Of a stretch of 64,000 bases of DNA, positions 35,379 through 45,633 are shown piece after piece. The number at the start of each line of letters is the position of its first letter. Positions within the stretch are counted from its first letter, which is position 1. The notes under the pieces were generated by a model. That model did not search any database. It worked only from the letters and a program-made list of their open reading frames with translations, and was not told the origin of the DNA. A program made the translations under genes and the position numbers. Origin of the DNA: Prolixibacteraceae bacterium JC049 (GTDB lineage Bacteria > Bacteroidota > Bacteroidia > Bacteroidales > Prolixibacteraceae); NCBI GenBank assembly GCA_023369685.1, contig SACZ01000006.1, forward strand, positions 233,400 through 297,399, given 5' to 3'.

Positions 35379-38300
35379 ATGTTATACGAAGTATTTCGAT
35401 TCGAAATAAGAAGAGCTTTCCAACGCCCGACCATATATCTTTATTGGTTATTACTCTTCTCTATATCATTTCTGCTTATCAATGCTGCTGCCGGCGCATT
35501 CAAGAGCTTCAAAATTAACTTTGTTGGTGATAATGTCTTCATCAACTCCCCTGGAATAATAGATATAATAATGGGGCTCTATTCCTATTTGGGAATATTT
35601 GTAGTAGCAGCCATTTGCTCCAACATTGTATTTAAAGATTTTGCCTACAATACACTTGAACTTACATTTAGCACCCCGCTGAAAAAGCACCAATATATAT
35701 TAGGCCGGTTTTTTGCCGCCTTTATACTTAGTATTGTAGTATTTACGGGAATTTCAATTGGTTTTTATGCTGCAACATTAATGCCTTACCTAAAAGAATC
35801 GATGTTTGGTCCTAACGAATGGGCAACCTATATAATGCCTTATTTGAACCGTATTATCCCCAACCTTTTTCTGGTTTGCGCCATATTTTTCGCACTTAGT
35901 TTATTGTTAAGGAATGTGGTAGTCAACTGGATTTCAATTATTATACTATATGCGCTTTATGCCGTAAGCATGAGTATTTTTCAGGATATTGATAATCAAA
36001 CTCTGGCATCTCTACTCGACCCATTTGGCATAGCAGCATCGATACAAGTTACCTCATCAGCATCAGCAAGCGACATGAATGAATCGGGAGCTCAACTGGT
36101 AGATGTATTTCTGTACAACCGTCTGCTTTGGGTTGGCATAGGTCTATTCTTCATGGGACTTACCTTCTTGCTTTTCAGGTTCAACTATCAAACCAGACAA
36201 CTTCGCTTCTTTTTACGTAAAAAACAAACAACAACTGGAAGTGACACAACTTCTGAAGACGTTTCTCCTTCTCAGCAACTTCCTTTATTCAACCAGAATA
36301 ATATTCCCTGGAAGCAACTGCTTCAACTAACTCGTTTTGAGATTAAAAAGTTATTTCAAAATGTCTACTTTCTACTGATTACATTAATAGCTATCATCAT
36401 GCTATTTGTTGTTTCAAAGGGAGTTGGCAAAATGTACGATACCAATACCTATCCGGTCACTTACCAAATGTTACAGGTCCTTGGAGGCAGTATGAAGTTA
36501 CTACTGTTTATCATCATCATGATTTTCTCTGGTGAGATGATTTGGCGTGATCGCGATACCAACTCATTCGAGATTTCCAACACATACCCTATCCCAAAAT
36601 GGGTAACGCTTATGAGTAAATATGTTGCTCTTACCATTGGAGTGTTTTTCCTATTCCTAATACTCATTGGATGTGGTGTAATCAATCAGGCAATGGCCGG
36701 TTATCACCATTATGAGTTGCCTCTTTACCTCAAATGGGTATTCGGAGTGTTGATGGTAGACTATCTATTACTTATTGCATTGGCATTTTTTATTCATGTA
36801 ATTATAAATAATAAATATGTGGGATATGTCATTTTGATTCTTTATTGGATATTCGACAACTATCTTGCTTATAAAGTACTGAAACACCATCTGCTTGTAT
36901 TTGGTGGAGCTCCCGGAGTTTCTTATTCCGATATGAATGAATTTGGATTCAATTTCCCGGTCTATTGGATATTTAAATTGTATTGGGTAGTTATTGCTGC
37001 AATTCTACTAATCGCAACCAATCAGCTTTTAGTTACACAAACCGAAGATCATTGGAAAATCCGCTTACAACTCTTTATTAATCGTTTTAAATCGAATGCT
37101 TTAAAACCAACGATCATATTAACTGCAATTGCATTGAGTTACGGTGGTTATATTTTCTTCCAAACGAATATTCGGAATGAATTTACCACCAGTTATCAGA
37201 ATGAACTGCAAAGGGTTGCCTACGAATTGGATTACAAGCAATATGAGAATATGATTCAGCCTAAAATTACTGATGTAAAGATTAAGGCTGATTTATATCC
37301 CAATAGAGGCGATTTTATTGCTACCGGCACTTATTGCCTGCAAAACCGTTCTAACAAGACCATCGATACACTGATTGTTAATTCCAATAAATACCTTTCG
37401 TCTGTATCTATTAAAGGCAATACAAAAATCATTCATAATAATGAAGATCAAAATATTACCATCTATCATTTGGCTGAAGGTTTAAAACCTGGTGCTGAAC
37501 TGGAAATGAGTTTCACTTTCGAAGGGGTCAACAATGGTTTTGCCCATAGTGGTAGCAAGAATTTCTGCCGGAAGAATGGAACATTCATTTATAACTCGTA
37601 TTTCCCAACATTGGGGTATTCTTCCAAAGGAGAACTACAAAACAAACGCACACGAGAGAAGCACGATTTACCTGAAAGATCAATTGTCAGATCTGTGGAT
37701 GATCCCAAAGGACTTGAAACCAATTTCATAACCGAAGGAGCCGACTTCATTAATTTTGAGGCTATTGTCAGTACTTCTTCTGACCAAACAGCTCTTACTC
37801 CGGGGAAACTAATCAATCAATGGACAGAAAAAGGGCGCAACTACTTTCATTACCAATCGGAAAAGCCTATGTTGAATTACTATGCCATACTTTCCGGGAG
37901 ATATGAAATTAGAAAAGAGACATGGACTCCTGAAGATAGCACTCTTCAGCCTGTAGAAATAAATCTATTTTATCACAAAAAACACGACTATAATCTGGAC
38001 AACATGATTAAAGGAGTAAAACAGTCGCTAAGTACTTATTCGCGTATTTACACTCCTTATCAGTATGGACAGCTGAATATTGTAGAGTTTCCACGCTATT
38101 CGAGCTATGCACAATCGTTTCCTAATTTGATCCCATTTTCTGAAGGGATTGGATTTATTGCCGATCTGAGAAAGCTGGATGATGAGTCACTGGCTTTCGA
38201 TAAACAGCCCATCGACTACCCATTTTTTGTTACAACACACGAAATGGCACATCAATGGTGGGCACATCAGGTGGTTGCTGCCGATGTGGAAGGCGCTCAA

Positions 38301-39017
38301 ATGTTAATGGAGTCTATTACACAGTTTAGTGCACTAATGTGTATGAAAGACTATTATGGTTCGGACAAAATGCGTAAGTTTTTCAAAAATGAGATGCATC
38401 GATACATCCTGTCCCGAAAGAATGAGAATATTGCCGAACGACCTTTAGGTAAGGTAGCTCACTATCAAAGTTCTACCTATTATAACAAAGGAGCATTGGT
38501 TATGCATAGTTTATACAATTATCTGGGAGAAGAGTTATTCATTGCTGAAATAAAAAAGTTTATCCAGAAATATGCTTTTCAGCCTGCTCCTTATCCTACG
38601 GCCAAAGAGTTAGTTGATAACCTTAAGACAGCTGCTCCTGATAGTTTAAAGTACTTAGTGGAAGATCATTTGGAGAAGATCACTTTCTATAACTGGGAGG
38701 CCGATTCGACAGAATATAAGAGAAATAAGAATTTCACTTATACCGTAAACACTACAATTGACCTAGAGAAATACTATGCCGATGGACAAGGAAAAAAGCA
38801 GGATACCACCTGCGATGACTATATTGAAATTGGTGCGTATAACAGTAAAAACAAGTTGCTTTATCTGGAGAAAGTTAAGCTTAAGAAAGGAGTCAATCAT
38901 TTAACATTACAGATGAAACGAAAACCTTCCTATCTGGTTATCGATCCCAATTATCTGCTAATGTCCGATGACTTTTTAAGGAAACGAATCAACATCGCGC
39001 GCAAACAACAAACATAG
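35379..39017 (+). CDS. ABC-2 permease fused to an M1-family aminopeptidase
   Basis: 1212 residues. Residues about 1-280 and 310-560 are two ABC-2-type membrane domains of about six spans each, separated by a Ser/Thr-rich linker. After a last span (about 575-595) a large extracytoplasmic part follows, with an M1-like beta domain (about 620-830) and a gluzincin domain holding HEMAHQWW (H954, E955, H958) and, about 18 residues on, MESITQ with the third zinc ligand Glu. The usual GAMEN substrate motif is replaced by PFSEGIG. The protease acts outside the membrane; whether it trims the transported substrate is unknown. Confidence 0.92.
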   Translation: MLYEVFRFEIRRAFQRPTIYLYWLLLFSISFLLINAAAGAFKSFKINFVGDNVFINSPGIIDIIMGLYSYLGIFVVAAICSNIVFKDFAYNTLELTFSTPLKKHQYILGRFFAAFILSIVVFTGISIGFYAATLMPYLKESMFGPNEWATYIMPYLNRIIPNLFLVCAIFFALSLLLRNVVVNWISIIILYALYAVSMSIFQDIDNQTLASLLDPFGIAASIQVTSSASASDMNESGAQLVDVFLYNRLLWVGIGLFFMGLTFLLFRFNYQTRQLRFFLRKKQTTTGSDTTSEDVSPSQQLPLFNQNNIPWKQLLQLTRFEIKKLFQNVYFLLITLIAIIMLFVVSKGVGKMYDTNTYPVTYQMLQVLGGSMKLLLFIIIMIFSGEMIWRDRDTNSFEISNTYPIPKWVTLMSKYVALTIGVFFLFLILIGCGVINQAMAGYHHYELPLYLKWVFGVLMVDYLLLIALAFFIHVIINNKYVGYVILILYWIFDNYLAYKVLKHHLLVFGGAPGVSYSDMNEFGFNFPVYWIFKLYWVVIAAILLIATNQLLVTQTEDHWKIRLQLFINRFKSNALKPTIILTAIALSYGGYIFFQTNIRNEFTTSYQNELQRVAYELDYKQYENMIQPKITDVKIKADLYPNRGDFIATGTYCLQNRSNKTIDTLIVNSNKYLSSVSIKGNTKIIHNNEDQNITIYHLAEGLKPGAELEMSFTFEGVNNGFAHSGSKNFCRKNGTFIYNSYFPTLGYSSKGELQNKRTREKHDLPERSIVRSVDDPKGLETNFITEGADFINFEAIVSTSSDQTALTPGKLINQWTEKGRNYFHYQSEKPMLNYYAILSGRYEIRKETWTPEDSTLQPVEINLFYHKKHDYNLDNMIKGVKQSLSTYSRIYTPYQYGQLNIVEFPRYSSYAQSFPNLIPFSEGIGFIADLRKLDDESLAFDKQPIDYPFFVTTHEMAHQWWAHQVVAADVEGAQMLMESITQFSALMCMKDYYGSDKMRKFFKNEMHRYILSRKNENIAERPLGKVAHYQSSTYYNKGALVMHSLYNYLGEELFIAEIKKFIQKYAFQPAPYPTAKELVDNLKTAAPDSLKYLVEDHLEKITFYNWEADSTEYKRNKNFTYTVNTTIDLEKYYADGQGKKQDTTCDDYIEIGAYNSKNKLLYLEKVKLKKGVNHLTLQMKRKPSYLVIDPNYLLMSDDFLRKRINIARKQQT

Positions 39018-39031
39018 ATTCAGCTAAGAAT

Positions 39032-39075
39032 CAAAAAAACAACCAGTGAGCTCGCATTATGCAGCATCACTGGTT
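39032..39075 (-). terminator. Terminator between convergent permease-peptidase and receptor genes
   Basis: AACCAGTGA (39041-39049) pairs with TCACTGGTT (39067-39075). On the minus strand it is followed by seven T (A run 39033-39039), so it is an intrinsic terminator for the receptor gene; the hairpin also follows the plus-strand permease. Confidence 0.8.
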
Positions 39076-39104
39076 GTGAACTATTCAGAGTATTTGGTTA
39101 TTTT

Positions 39105-41507
39105 TTAATACAACTCATCCGATCCCATATCAGCACCACCTCTTCTATCTGACTTTTTCAGTTTGAAGTTATTAATACGATAGCTCAATGAGAGCTGAAT
39201 CATTTGCCCACCTCTCTTGAAATCCATTACCGAATTGTAAGTTGGCGTTTCGGTAGTCATATGATGTTTCATTGTTCCAAACAAATCGCGAACCTGTAAT
39301 GTAGCGGTCAGCTTTCTATCCATAAAGTCTTTTCGAATCGCAGTGTTTATCATGTAGAAAGGATCGCGTGAACCTTGTGCTGTTGCCGATTTACTGATAT
39401 ACATTCCATCCAGTTGGAAACGCAAAGTTGGCGAAACCATAAATGTATTTCCCAATCGGGCATTCCAGTTAAAGCTGGTACGTTCGAAAGGCTTATCGTA
39501 TAAAACACCTTCTACTTTGTAATCGTATAAGTTTCCACTAAGCTGCATACGCCACACCTTATTCACTTGCGACGAGAACATCAATTCTGCTCCCAAAGCG
39601 TAATCTTTTCCTACATTCTGGAAAGTATTGTAAGTTAACGTAGGGCTAATCGAACGACGGGTTCTTTCAATGGTATTATCGGTAATACGATAATAAACTT
39701 CGGCCGAAATAAACGACTTTTTAATGCGCTGTGAAATCCCAATCTCATATGAATCGATATATTCTGGCTCCAAATTTGGATTACCTGCACGCACATTATA
39801 AGCATCGATATAACGCTCAGTTGGCTCTAGGTAATGACTACGAGGACGGTTAATGCGTCGGGTGTAACTTCCCATTAGCTGCAATGTTTTATTCACCTGC
39901 AACGATGTATGTAACGTAGGAAAGAAATCCCATCTATTTAAATCGAACGACTGATTATTATCTACATTTTTAATGGAGCGATCGGTTAATTCAGCTCTCA
40001 ATCCAGCCTGAATACCAAACTTCCCAAATTCAGTCGAGAAAGTTGAATAAGCTGCATGTACATTCGATTTCGATTCTGTTTTATAACTGAACTGATCGTT
40101 TACTTTCCAACCATCATTTTCGTACAAGCTATACACATTATCTCCATCTTCCTTTTCCAAACGCGATTGCCATCCCGCTTCCAGCTTGGTAGTTTCATTT
40201 ATTGGCAATGAATAATCCAACTTCAATCGCCATTCATCATCTTCTTCTACACCTACTGTTTGCTGTCCATTATTAATGACATTATTTTGCTCTTGTGTTG
40301 AAATAGAACTTTCATCCTGTGTATCGGTAGAAAATTGTGCATCTAATTCCAACTTATGCCCTTCCTTCTGGAAATTATGAATTAACGCAGCATTGGCCTT
40401 CACAAAGTCACCACTTCGGCCAAATTCACTTCCTCCAATATACTCGTTGGTTTCCGAAGCTGGTATTGTCCACTCTTTATAATTCAATTCATCGGCACGC
40501 TTCATAGAACGACTTCCCGTAGTTACCGAAGTTGAAAAAGTTGTTTTTGGCGACAAGAAATAGTCGAAACCAAATTTCCAGCTTTTGGTGGTTCTATTGA
40601 AAGAACCATCACCTTCGGAACGAACATAGTTTTCTACTCCATCGAAAAGTGTGCGACTCTCGATGGTACGTTCTCCGGGAAAATTACGATCGTTATAATT
40701 GGCTCCGGTAAACAGGTTGAATTTTTTTGTTTTGTAATTAACCAAGAAGTCGACACCATAGTTTTCATGATTACCAATGGTTGTATTTACAATTCCGTTA
40801 ATACCTGCCAACTTCGATTTTTTGGTAATAATATTAATGATTCCAGCCGTTCCTTCTGGGTTGTATTTTGCCGAAGGGTTGGTGATAATTTCAATATCCT
40901 CGATACTACTTGTTGGAACCTGTTGCAATGCTTCGCTACTATCGAACGGGCTAGGACGACCATCGATTAAAACAGTGAAGTTGCTGGAACCACGTAAGCT
41001 CACGTTTCCTTCAATATCCACAGTGACCGATGGCGTTTGCTCCAGCACATCGATAGCAGAACCTCCTGCTGCAGTGGGAAACTGACTTGGGCTAATTACT
41101 TTTTTATCGATTTTATACAGAATTGGTGCTTTGTCGGCAACAACCTCCACTCCTTCTATCTGCTTATTATCTGGTTCAATAACAATGTTCCCCAAATTAT
41201 TCGTTTTATTCTTTGGCGTGATCTTAACAGCCTCTACCTTTTTAGAATTATATCCCATAAATTTTATGGACAGATAGAAACGTCCGTAAGGAAGGTTTTC
41301 CAACCTGAAAATCCCATCCTGAGTAGTAACTGCTCCTGTTACTAACGAAGAGTCGCGCATTGAAAATAACGCCACATTAGCATATTCAATTGGGGAGTTA
41401 GTATGGCTATCCAGAACTTTTCCTGTTAGCACTCCTTCTTTTGGCATTTGCCCAAACACAATTGTTGTTAAAAACAACAATAGAAATGTAGTAGTTAAAC
41501 GTATCAT
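39105..41507 (-). CDS. TonB-linked outer membrane receptor (outer membrane beta-barrel family)
   Basis: 800 residues with signal peptide MIRLTTTFLLLFLTTIVFGQ. A carboxypeptidase-regulatory-like domain (LTGKVLDSHTNSPIEYANVALF) is followed by a plug (GGSAIDVLEQTPSVTVDIEGNVSLRGSSNFTVLIDGRPSP...IEIITNPSAKYNPEGTAGIINIITKK) and a barrel of the OMP_b-brl_3 type, with RRINRPRSHYLEPTERYIDAYNVRAGNPNLEPEY typical of the family. It is shorter than SusC proteins and has no SusD partner. Substrate unknown. It is alone on its transcript. Confidence 0.92.
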   Translation of the reverse strand: MIRLTTTFLLLFLTTIVFGQMPKEGVLTGKVLDSHTNSPIEYANVALFSMRDSSLVTGAVTTQDGIFRLENLPYGRFYLSIKFMGYNSKKVEAVKITPKNKTNNLGNIVIEPDNKQIEGVEVVADKAPILYKIDKKVISPSQFPTAAGGSAIDVLEQTPSVTVDIEGNVSLRGSSNFTVLIDGRPSPFDSSEALQQVPTSSIEDIEIITNPSAKYNPEGTAGIINIITKKSKLAGINGIVNTTIGNHENYGVDFLVNYKTKKFNLFTGANYNDRNFPGERTIESRTLFDGVENYVRSEGDGSFNRTTKSWKFGFDYFLSPKTTFSTSVTTGSRSMKRADELNYKEWTIPASETNEYIGGSEFGRSGDFVKANAALIHNFQKEGHKLELDAQFSTDTQDESSISTQEQNNVINNGQQTVGVEEDDEWRLKLDYSLPINETTKLEAGWQSRLEKEDGDNVYSLYENDGWKVNDQFSYKTESKSNVHAAYSTFSTEFGKFGIQAGLRAELTDRSIKNVDNNQSFDLNRWDFFPTLHTSLQVNKTLQLMGSYTRRINRPRSHYLEPTERYIDAYNVRAGNPNLEPEYIDSYEIGISQRIKKSFISAEVYYRITDNTIERTRRSISPTLTYNTFQNVGKDYALGAELMFSSQVNKVWRMQLSGNLYDYKVEGVLYDKPFERTSFNWNARLGNTFMVSPTLRFQLDGMYISKSATAQGSRDPFYMINTAIRKDFMDRKLTATLQVRDLFGTMKHHMTTETPTYNSVMDFKRGGQMIQLSLSYRINNFKLKKSDRRGGADMGSDELY

Positions 41508-41539
41508 CCTTTTTTCTTTGTTTTTTGCGGTTTCGGTGT

Positions 41540-41560
41540 ATAGCTATAGATTATAGCTAT
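41540..41560. promoter_or_regulatory. Perfect inverted repeat in the receptor gene leader
   Basis: ATAGCTATA (41540-41548) and TATAGCTAT (41552-41560) form a 9-bp inverted repeat with 3-nt spacer, 33 bp upstream of the receptor ATG. It could be an operator or a leader hairpin. The rest of the 317-bp gap to the thioesterase gene holds only AT-rich sequence and the promoter noted next. Confidence 0.4.
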
Positions 41561-41748
41561 CAACAAAGGTTTAATTCGACATCAAAAAAAATGAATATTT
41601 TTTGCTTCTGATAACTGATATTTTTTTGCTTCTTCATTATTTCCAAAACACAGCTTTTTATAAATTTGAACCTTTATGAAATAAAGTGCCCCAAATACTT
41701 ATCTATTTCGGCCTTTTTTGATGTTTAGGTTTATCGATTTTGTCAAGT

Positions 41749-41756
41749 AATTTTGT
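41749..41756 (+). promoter_or_regulatory. Probable -7 box of the thioesterase gene
   Basis: TAATTTTG matches TAnnTTTG exactly, 68 bp before the ATG at 41825. A -33 element is not clear. Confidence 0.35.
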
Positions 41757-41824
41757 TAAAATTCACCTAACAATCTGAACATCCAAACATCTTGAATATA
41801 TAAACAACAATTGAAACATACAGA

Positions 41825-42247
41825 ATGGATTACATGTTCGAACTAAAAATGGAAGTACGTGACTACGAGTGCGATATACAAGGAATTGTAAATAATTCGG
41901 TATATCAGAATTATTTGGAACATGCTCGACACAAATTCCTTCACTCAATTAATTTAGATTTTGCCCAACTGCATAACGAGGGATTGGACGCTGTAGTTAC
42001 CAGAGTAGAAATTGATTACAAATACTCATTACGCCCTAGAGATCTATTCGGAGTTAGAATCAGACTAAGAAAAAGAGGCAATCTTCGATTTGTTTTCGAA
42101 CAGCAGATAGTCCGTTTAGAAGATGAAAAGTTGATCGTGAAAGCGGAAGTAACTGGTGTGTTAACAAAAAATGGACGACCAATAGCTCCTGCAGTATTCG
42201 ATGAAGCACTATTGGCTGCAGGCTTAGATGTAATGACTGAAAAATAA
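41825..42247 (+). CDS. Acyl-CoA thioesterase, 4HBT hotdog fold
   Basis: 140 residues, single hotdog domain. The active-site segment VRDYECDIQGIVNNSVYQNYLEHARHKFL contains the D-x-x-x-x-V-N-N-x-x-Y pattern of YbgC-type thioesterases. LEHARHKFL continues the conserved helix. It is a cytoplasmic enzyme that hydrolyses acyl-CoA thioesters. It is a distant paralogue of the protein at 2816-3244 and seems monocistronic. Confidence 0.88.
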   Translation: MDYMFELKMEVRDYECDIQGIVNNSVYQNYLEHARHKFLHSINLDFAQLHNEGLDAVVTRVEIDYKYSLRPRDLFGVRIRLRKRGNLRFVFEQQIVRLEDEKLIVKAEVTGVLTKNGRPIAPAVFDEALLAAGLDVMTEK

Positions 42248-42258
42248 TAGATACAGAA

Positions 42259-42287
42259 AGAGCCGGTCACTTCACTTGACCAGCTCT
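42259..42287. terminator. Hairpin between convergent genes
   Basis: AGAGCCGGTCA (42259-42269) pairs with TGACCAGCTCT (42277-42287), with one wobble pair. It lies 11 bp after the thioesterase stop and 25 bp after the Omp28-like stop on the other strand. Confidence 0.65.
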
Positions 42288-42312
42288 TATCCTCCCATCA
42301 AGAATTTTCAGA

Positions 42313-43131
42313 TTATAATTTCTGAAAATCAACATTTTCTCCAGCTTTCACATGCTGAACATTTAATACTTTCTTTGATGATTCAACCACAAATGCCACC
42401 ACATGACAATTGGCTGAATTAAAATCACTGATATTAACAGTAAATGTTTTTTCGTATGTTTTCCCATTCTTCGCTTTATCTGTAGGAATCACTTCACCTA
42501 AGTCTGGTGTTAAGAACTTACGCAACACATGGTTGTGCTCAAAATTCTTAATCGGATTGCCTTTTCCATCATTGTAATAGTTGGCTTGATCATGCACCAA
42601 CTTATCTTCGATTAAAGCTACAACTAATTTCGTCCCTGCATAATCCTTTGCAAATTCAGATTTAGTAACAATGGTTAATTGATTATTTTCAATTGTTGTC
42701 TTCAAGGCCAATCCTACATACCCCTTTTTATCCAATCCTTTATCTAAACCCGCATTTTCTTCCGGATAAGGCCAATGATATTCCCTATCAATCACTGCTG
42801 TAGGATAGCCTTTTACATCAAATGTTGAAGCTAAACTTCCAATTCCAGAATAATAATATGGATCATTGTTTCCATGTATTGCAATTGCAATTACTTTCTC
42901 ACTTCCTGTCTGTGCTTTTTTAATAGCATATGCCACTCGAGGACAATAACCACACCATGTAGCGGTATAATCTTCTACAAGTACATTCTTGACGAATTTT
43001 GCAACTGCTTTAGGAGGGTCTACCGGATCTACCGGATCAGGTTGCTTTGGATCATCACTGCTTGAACAAGCCACAACAAATCCCAACAATAATACTGATA
43101 AAGTTAATTTCAAAAAGTTTTTCATTTTCAA
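42313..43131 (-). CDS. Omp28-like lipoprotein with thioredoxin fold
   Basis: 272 residues; lipobox FVVAC followed by SSSDDPKQ and a Pro-Asp repeat linker (PDPVDPVDPP). The domain begins VLVEDYTATWCGYCPRVAYAI, a CGYC redox motif in the context typical of Omp28-related outer membrane lipoproteins, and continues to FNSANCHVVAFVVESSKKVLNVQHVKAGENVDF. A paralogue at 47817-48662 has the same ending. Surface or periplasmic thiol-redox activity is plausible but not established for the family. It follows mnmA by 95 bp. Confidence 0.87.
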   Translation of the reverse strand: MKMKNFLKLTLSVLLLGFVVACSSSDDPKQPDPVDPVDPPKAVAKFVKNVLVEDYTATWCGYCPRVAYAIKKAQTGSEKVIAIAIHGNNDPYYYSGIGSLASTFDVKGYPTAVIDREYHWPYPEENAGLDKGLDKKGYVGLALKTTIENNQLTIVTKSEFAKDYAGTKLVVALIEDKLVHDQANYYNDGKGNPIKNFEHNHVLRKFLTPDLGEVIPTDKAKNGKTYEKTFTVNISDFNSANCHVVAFVVESSKKVLNVQHVKAGENVDFQKL

Positions 43132-43226
43132 GGTGCATTAAGTTTCGATTTAAATATAAGATAGAATTCTATAAATAAGACAAATAAATATTGAAAAACA
43201 CATACTTATTATTCAGAAATGTTAAA

Positions 43227-44303
43227 TTATTTCTCGATTACACCTCCACCAACAACTCTATCTTGTTGATAAAAAACAGCCGATTGACCTACAGCAATAG
43301 CTGGTAAATCTTCTAATAGCTCTACGCGTAGTTCTTCTTCAGATAAAATATGCAAACGACAAGGTGTTGCCTGATTTCGATAACGAATTTTTACAATCAA
43401 CGGTTCTTCGGCATTAATATCCTCAGCATGAATCAAATTGTAATTGCCTACAATCATCTCTCTTCGATATAAATCTTTATAGTCCCCAATAGTTACCGTA
43501 TTCATCTCAGCATCAATAGCTGTAACAAATATCCGTTTATTTAAATGAATATCTAATCCTCGACGCTGACCAATGGTATAAAATGGGAATCCATGGTGCT
43601 TACCCAACTTATTACCATCTCTATCGATATAATTACCAGGAGCAATTTCGATGTTTCTTTCCTTCAATAACTTTCTTAAAAACGGACGATAGTCACTCTC
43701 TTCGATAAAGCAAATTCCCATGCTATCCTTTTTCGACGACACCTTCTGAAATCCTCTTTCAGCAGCAATCTGCCGTATTTCAGGTTTGGTTAATCCGCCT
43801 AATGGAAATAAAACCCGATCCAGTAACTCTGGAGTCATCCCCCACAAGAAGAAAGCCTGATCCTTATCTTCATCTTTCCCCGCGGCAATATATTTTCTAC
43901 CTTCGAGATCGACAATGCGGGCATAATGACCAGTAGCAATCTTTTCACAATTGTATTTATCGGCCTCCTGAGAAAAAATGTGCCACTTTATTTCCTGATT
44001 ACATTTTACGCATGGAAAAGGAGTTCTTCCTGCCAGATATTCATCAGCAAAATAGGTAAGTATTTTCTCTTTGAAAATGGTTTGAATATCCAGCACATGA
44101 TGTTCCATATTCAATCGATTGGCTAGTGCTTTGGCATCTCGGATATATTCTGGTTCATCGGTAGCCTCACTATGGAACTTTCCCGATTCTTCATACAACT
44201 TCAACGTTAAACCAACTACCTCGCATCCCATATCCTGTAGCAACATCGCTGCCACCGAGCTATCAGTTCCACCACTCATTCCCAATAATACCCGCTTCTT
44301 CAT
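43227..44303 (-). CDS. mnmA: tRNA-specific 2-thiouridylase MnmA
   Basis: 358 residues, normal length. PP-loop SGGTDSSVAAML (about 10-21) binds ATP; the catalytic cysteines are in PFPCVKCN (near 100) and SMGICFIEES (near 200). Family motifs DKDQAFFLWGM, FPLGGLTKPEIR, HHGFPFYTIGQRRGL and VVGGGVIE are all present. It adds sulfur at position 2 of the wobble uridine in tRNA for Lys, Glu and Gln, using persulfide from a sulfur relay. The usual PP-loop V is T here, a mild variation. A housekeeping gene among envelope genes. Confidence 0.97.
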   Translation of the reverse strand: MKKRVLLGMSGGTDSSVAAMLLQDMGCEVVGLTLKLYEESGKFHSEATDEPEYIRDAKALANRLNMEHHVLDIQTIFKEKILTYFADEYLAGRTPFPCVKCNQEIKWHIFSQEADKYNCEKIATGHYARIVDLEGRKYIAAGKDEDKDQAFFLWGMTPELLDRVLFPLGGLTKPEIRQIAAERGFQKVSSKKDSMGICFIEESDYRPFLRKLLKERNIEIAPGNYIDRDGNKLGKHHGFPFYTIGQRRGLDIHLNKRIFVTAIDAEMNTVTIGDYKDLYRREMIVGNYNLIHAEDINAEEPLIVKIRYRNQATPCRLHILSEEELRVELLEDLPAIAVGQSAVFYQQDRVVGGGVIEK

Positions 44304-44426
44304 TCCAAATAAATTGTCATTTTCAGATGCTAAAATACACTTTTATTACCAACACGAAACATTAATTTTATGGATAAGACAGAGCGATTTCCTGTTCCAT
44401 TCATCCACATAAATACATATTTCCGA

Positions 44427-44434
44427 TACCTTTG
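44427..44434 (+). promoter_or_regulatory. Probable -7 box of the MFS gene
   Basis: TACCTTTG matches TAnnTTTG exactly, 44 bp before the ATG at 44479. Confidence 0.45.
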
Positions 44435-44478
44435 CTCCACTTCAAAAGACAGAACAAACATTTAAATTTTCTAATTCG

Positions 44479-45624
44479 ATGAATCAGACCGATATAAAAG
44501 CTTTAAGAGCAAATCCTATGTACCGCTACCTGCTTCTTTTGGCTATTGCCGCCGCAGTAGGGTTACAAGGATGGAGAACTTTATTTAACAATTTCGCTGT
44601 AGAGGAAGTGAATGCAAGTGGATTTCACGTAGGAGCAATTCAGTCCATTCGCGAGATACCTGGATTTTTATCGCTTCTGGTTGTTTTTCTTTTATTGGTA
44701 GTTAAAGAACACCGACTGGCAGCATTCTCAATTATTCTATTGGGACTTGGGATTATAACTACAGGACTTCTCCCTTCATTCGAAGGGTTAATGATCACCA
44801 CATTTCTAATGTCGTTGGGATTTCACTATTTCGAAACAACCAATCAATCATTAACCTTGCAATACTTCTCCAATCAGCAATCGCCCCATGTGTTTGCACG
44901 AATAAGAAGTCTTTCGGCTGCCACCAACATAGGTATCGGAATAGTTATCTTCTTTCTGGCACAGCTTTTTGCTTTTGAGATCAACTATGCCATTGTTGGA
45001 ACATTCGTGGTTTTATGTGGCATTTATGCTTTGACACTGAATCCAGTAGACGATTCGTTGCCTGCTCAGCATAAGAAAATGGTTTTCAAAAAGCGCTACT
45101 GGCTATATTACGTACTTAACTTTTTAAGTGGTGCTCGTCGTCAGATATTTGTCGTTTTTGCTGTATTTATGTTGGTCGAGAAATACAATTATTCGGTACA
45201 AGAGATTACGGTATTATTCGTATTGAATAATGTTATAGCTTACTTCTTCAATCCATATATTGCAAAGGGCATCAACAAGTTTGGCGAGAAAAAGATGCTA
45301 ACCATGGAGTACACCAGTTTGATTATCATTTTTGCAGCTTATGCCTTTATTGAAGATCGATGGGTAGTTGCTTTGCTCTATATTCTGGACCATATTTTCT
45401 TCAATTTCTCCATAGGTATTAAAACCTATTTCCAGAAACATGCCGACCCGAAGGATATTGCTCCATCTATGGCTGTTGGCTTTACCATAAACCATATTGC
45501 AGCAGTGGTAATTCCGGTTCTTGGAGGTTTATTGTGGATTATGAATTGGCGCATTCCATTTATTGTAGGAATTGGTCTAAGTATATTGTCACTGGCCTTT
45601 GTACAAAAAATGAAAAAATCATAA
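44479..45624 (+). CDS. MFS-family transporter
   Basis: 381 residues with about 11-12 hydrophobic spans, in two halves separated near residue 195 by the basic loop AQHKKMVFKKRYW. GWRTLFNNFAVEEVNASGFHVGAIQSIREIPGF is a conserved-looking N-terminal segment with a first-loop acidic pair. It is an inner-membrane secondary transporter; substrate cannot be predicted. It is divergent from mnmA and ends at a strong hairpin. Confidence 0.85.
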   Translation: MNQTDIKALRANPMYRYLLLLAIAAAVGLQGWRTLFNNFAVEEVNASGFHVGAIQSIREIPGFLSLLVVFLLLVVKEHRLAAFSIILLGLGIITTGLLPSFEGLMITTFLMSLGFHYFETTNQSLTLQYFSNQQSPHVFARIRSLSAATNIGIGIVIFFLAQLFAFEINYAIVGTFVVLCGIYALTLNPVDDSLPAQHKKMVFKKRYWLYYVLNFLSGARRQIFVVFAVFMLVEKYNYSVQEITVLFVLNNVIAYFFNPYIAKGINKFGEKKMLTMEYTSLIIIFAAYAFIEDRWVVALLYILDHIFFNFSIGIKTYFQKHADPKDIAPSMAVGFTINHIAAVVIPVLGGLLWIMNWRIPFIVGIGLSILSLAFVQKMKKS

Positions 45625-45633
45625 AAACATAAC

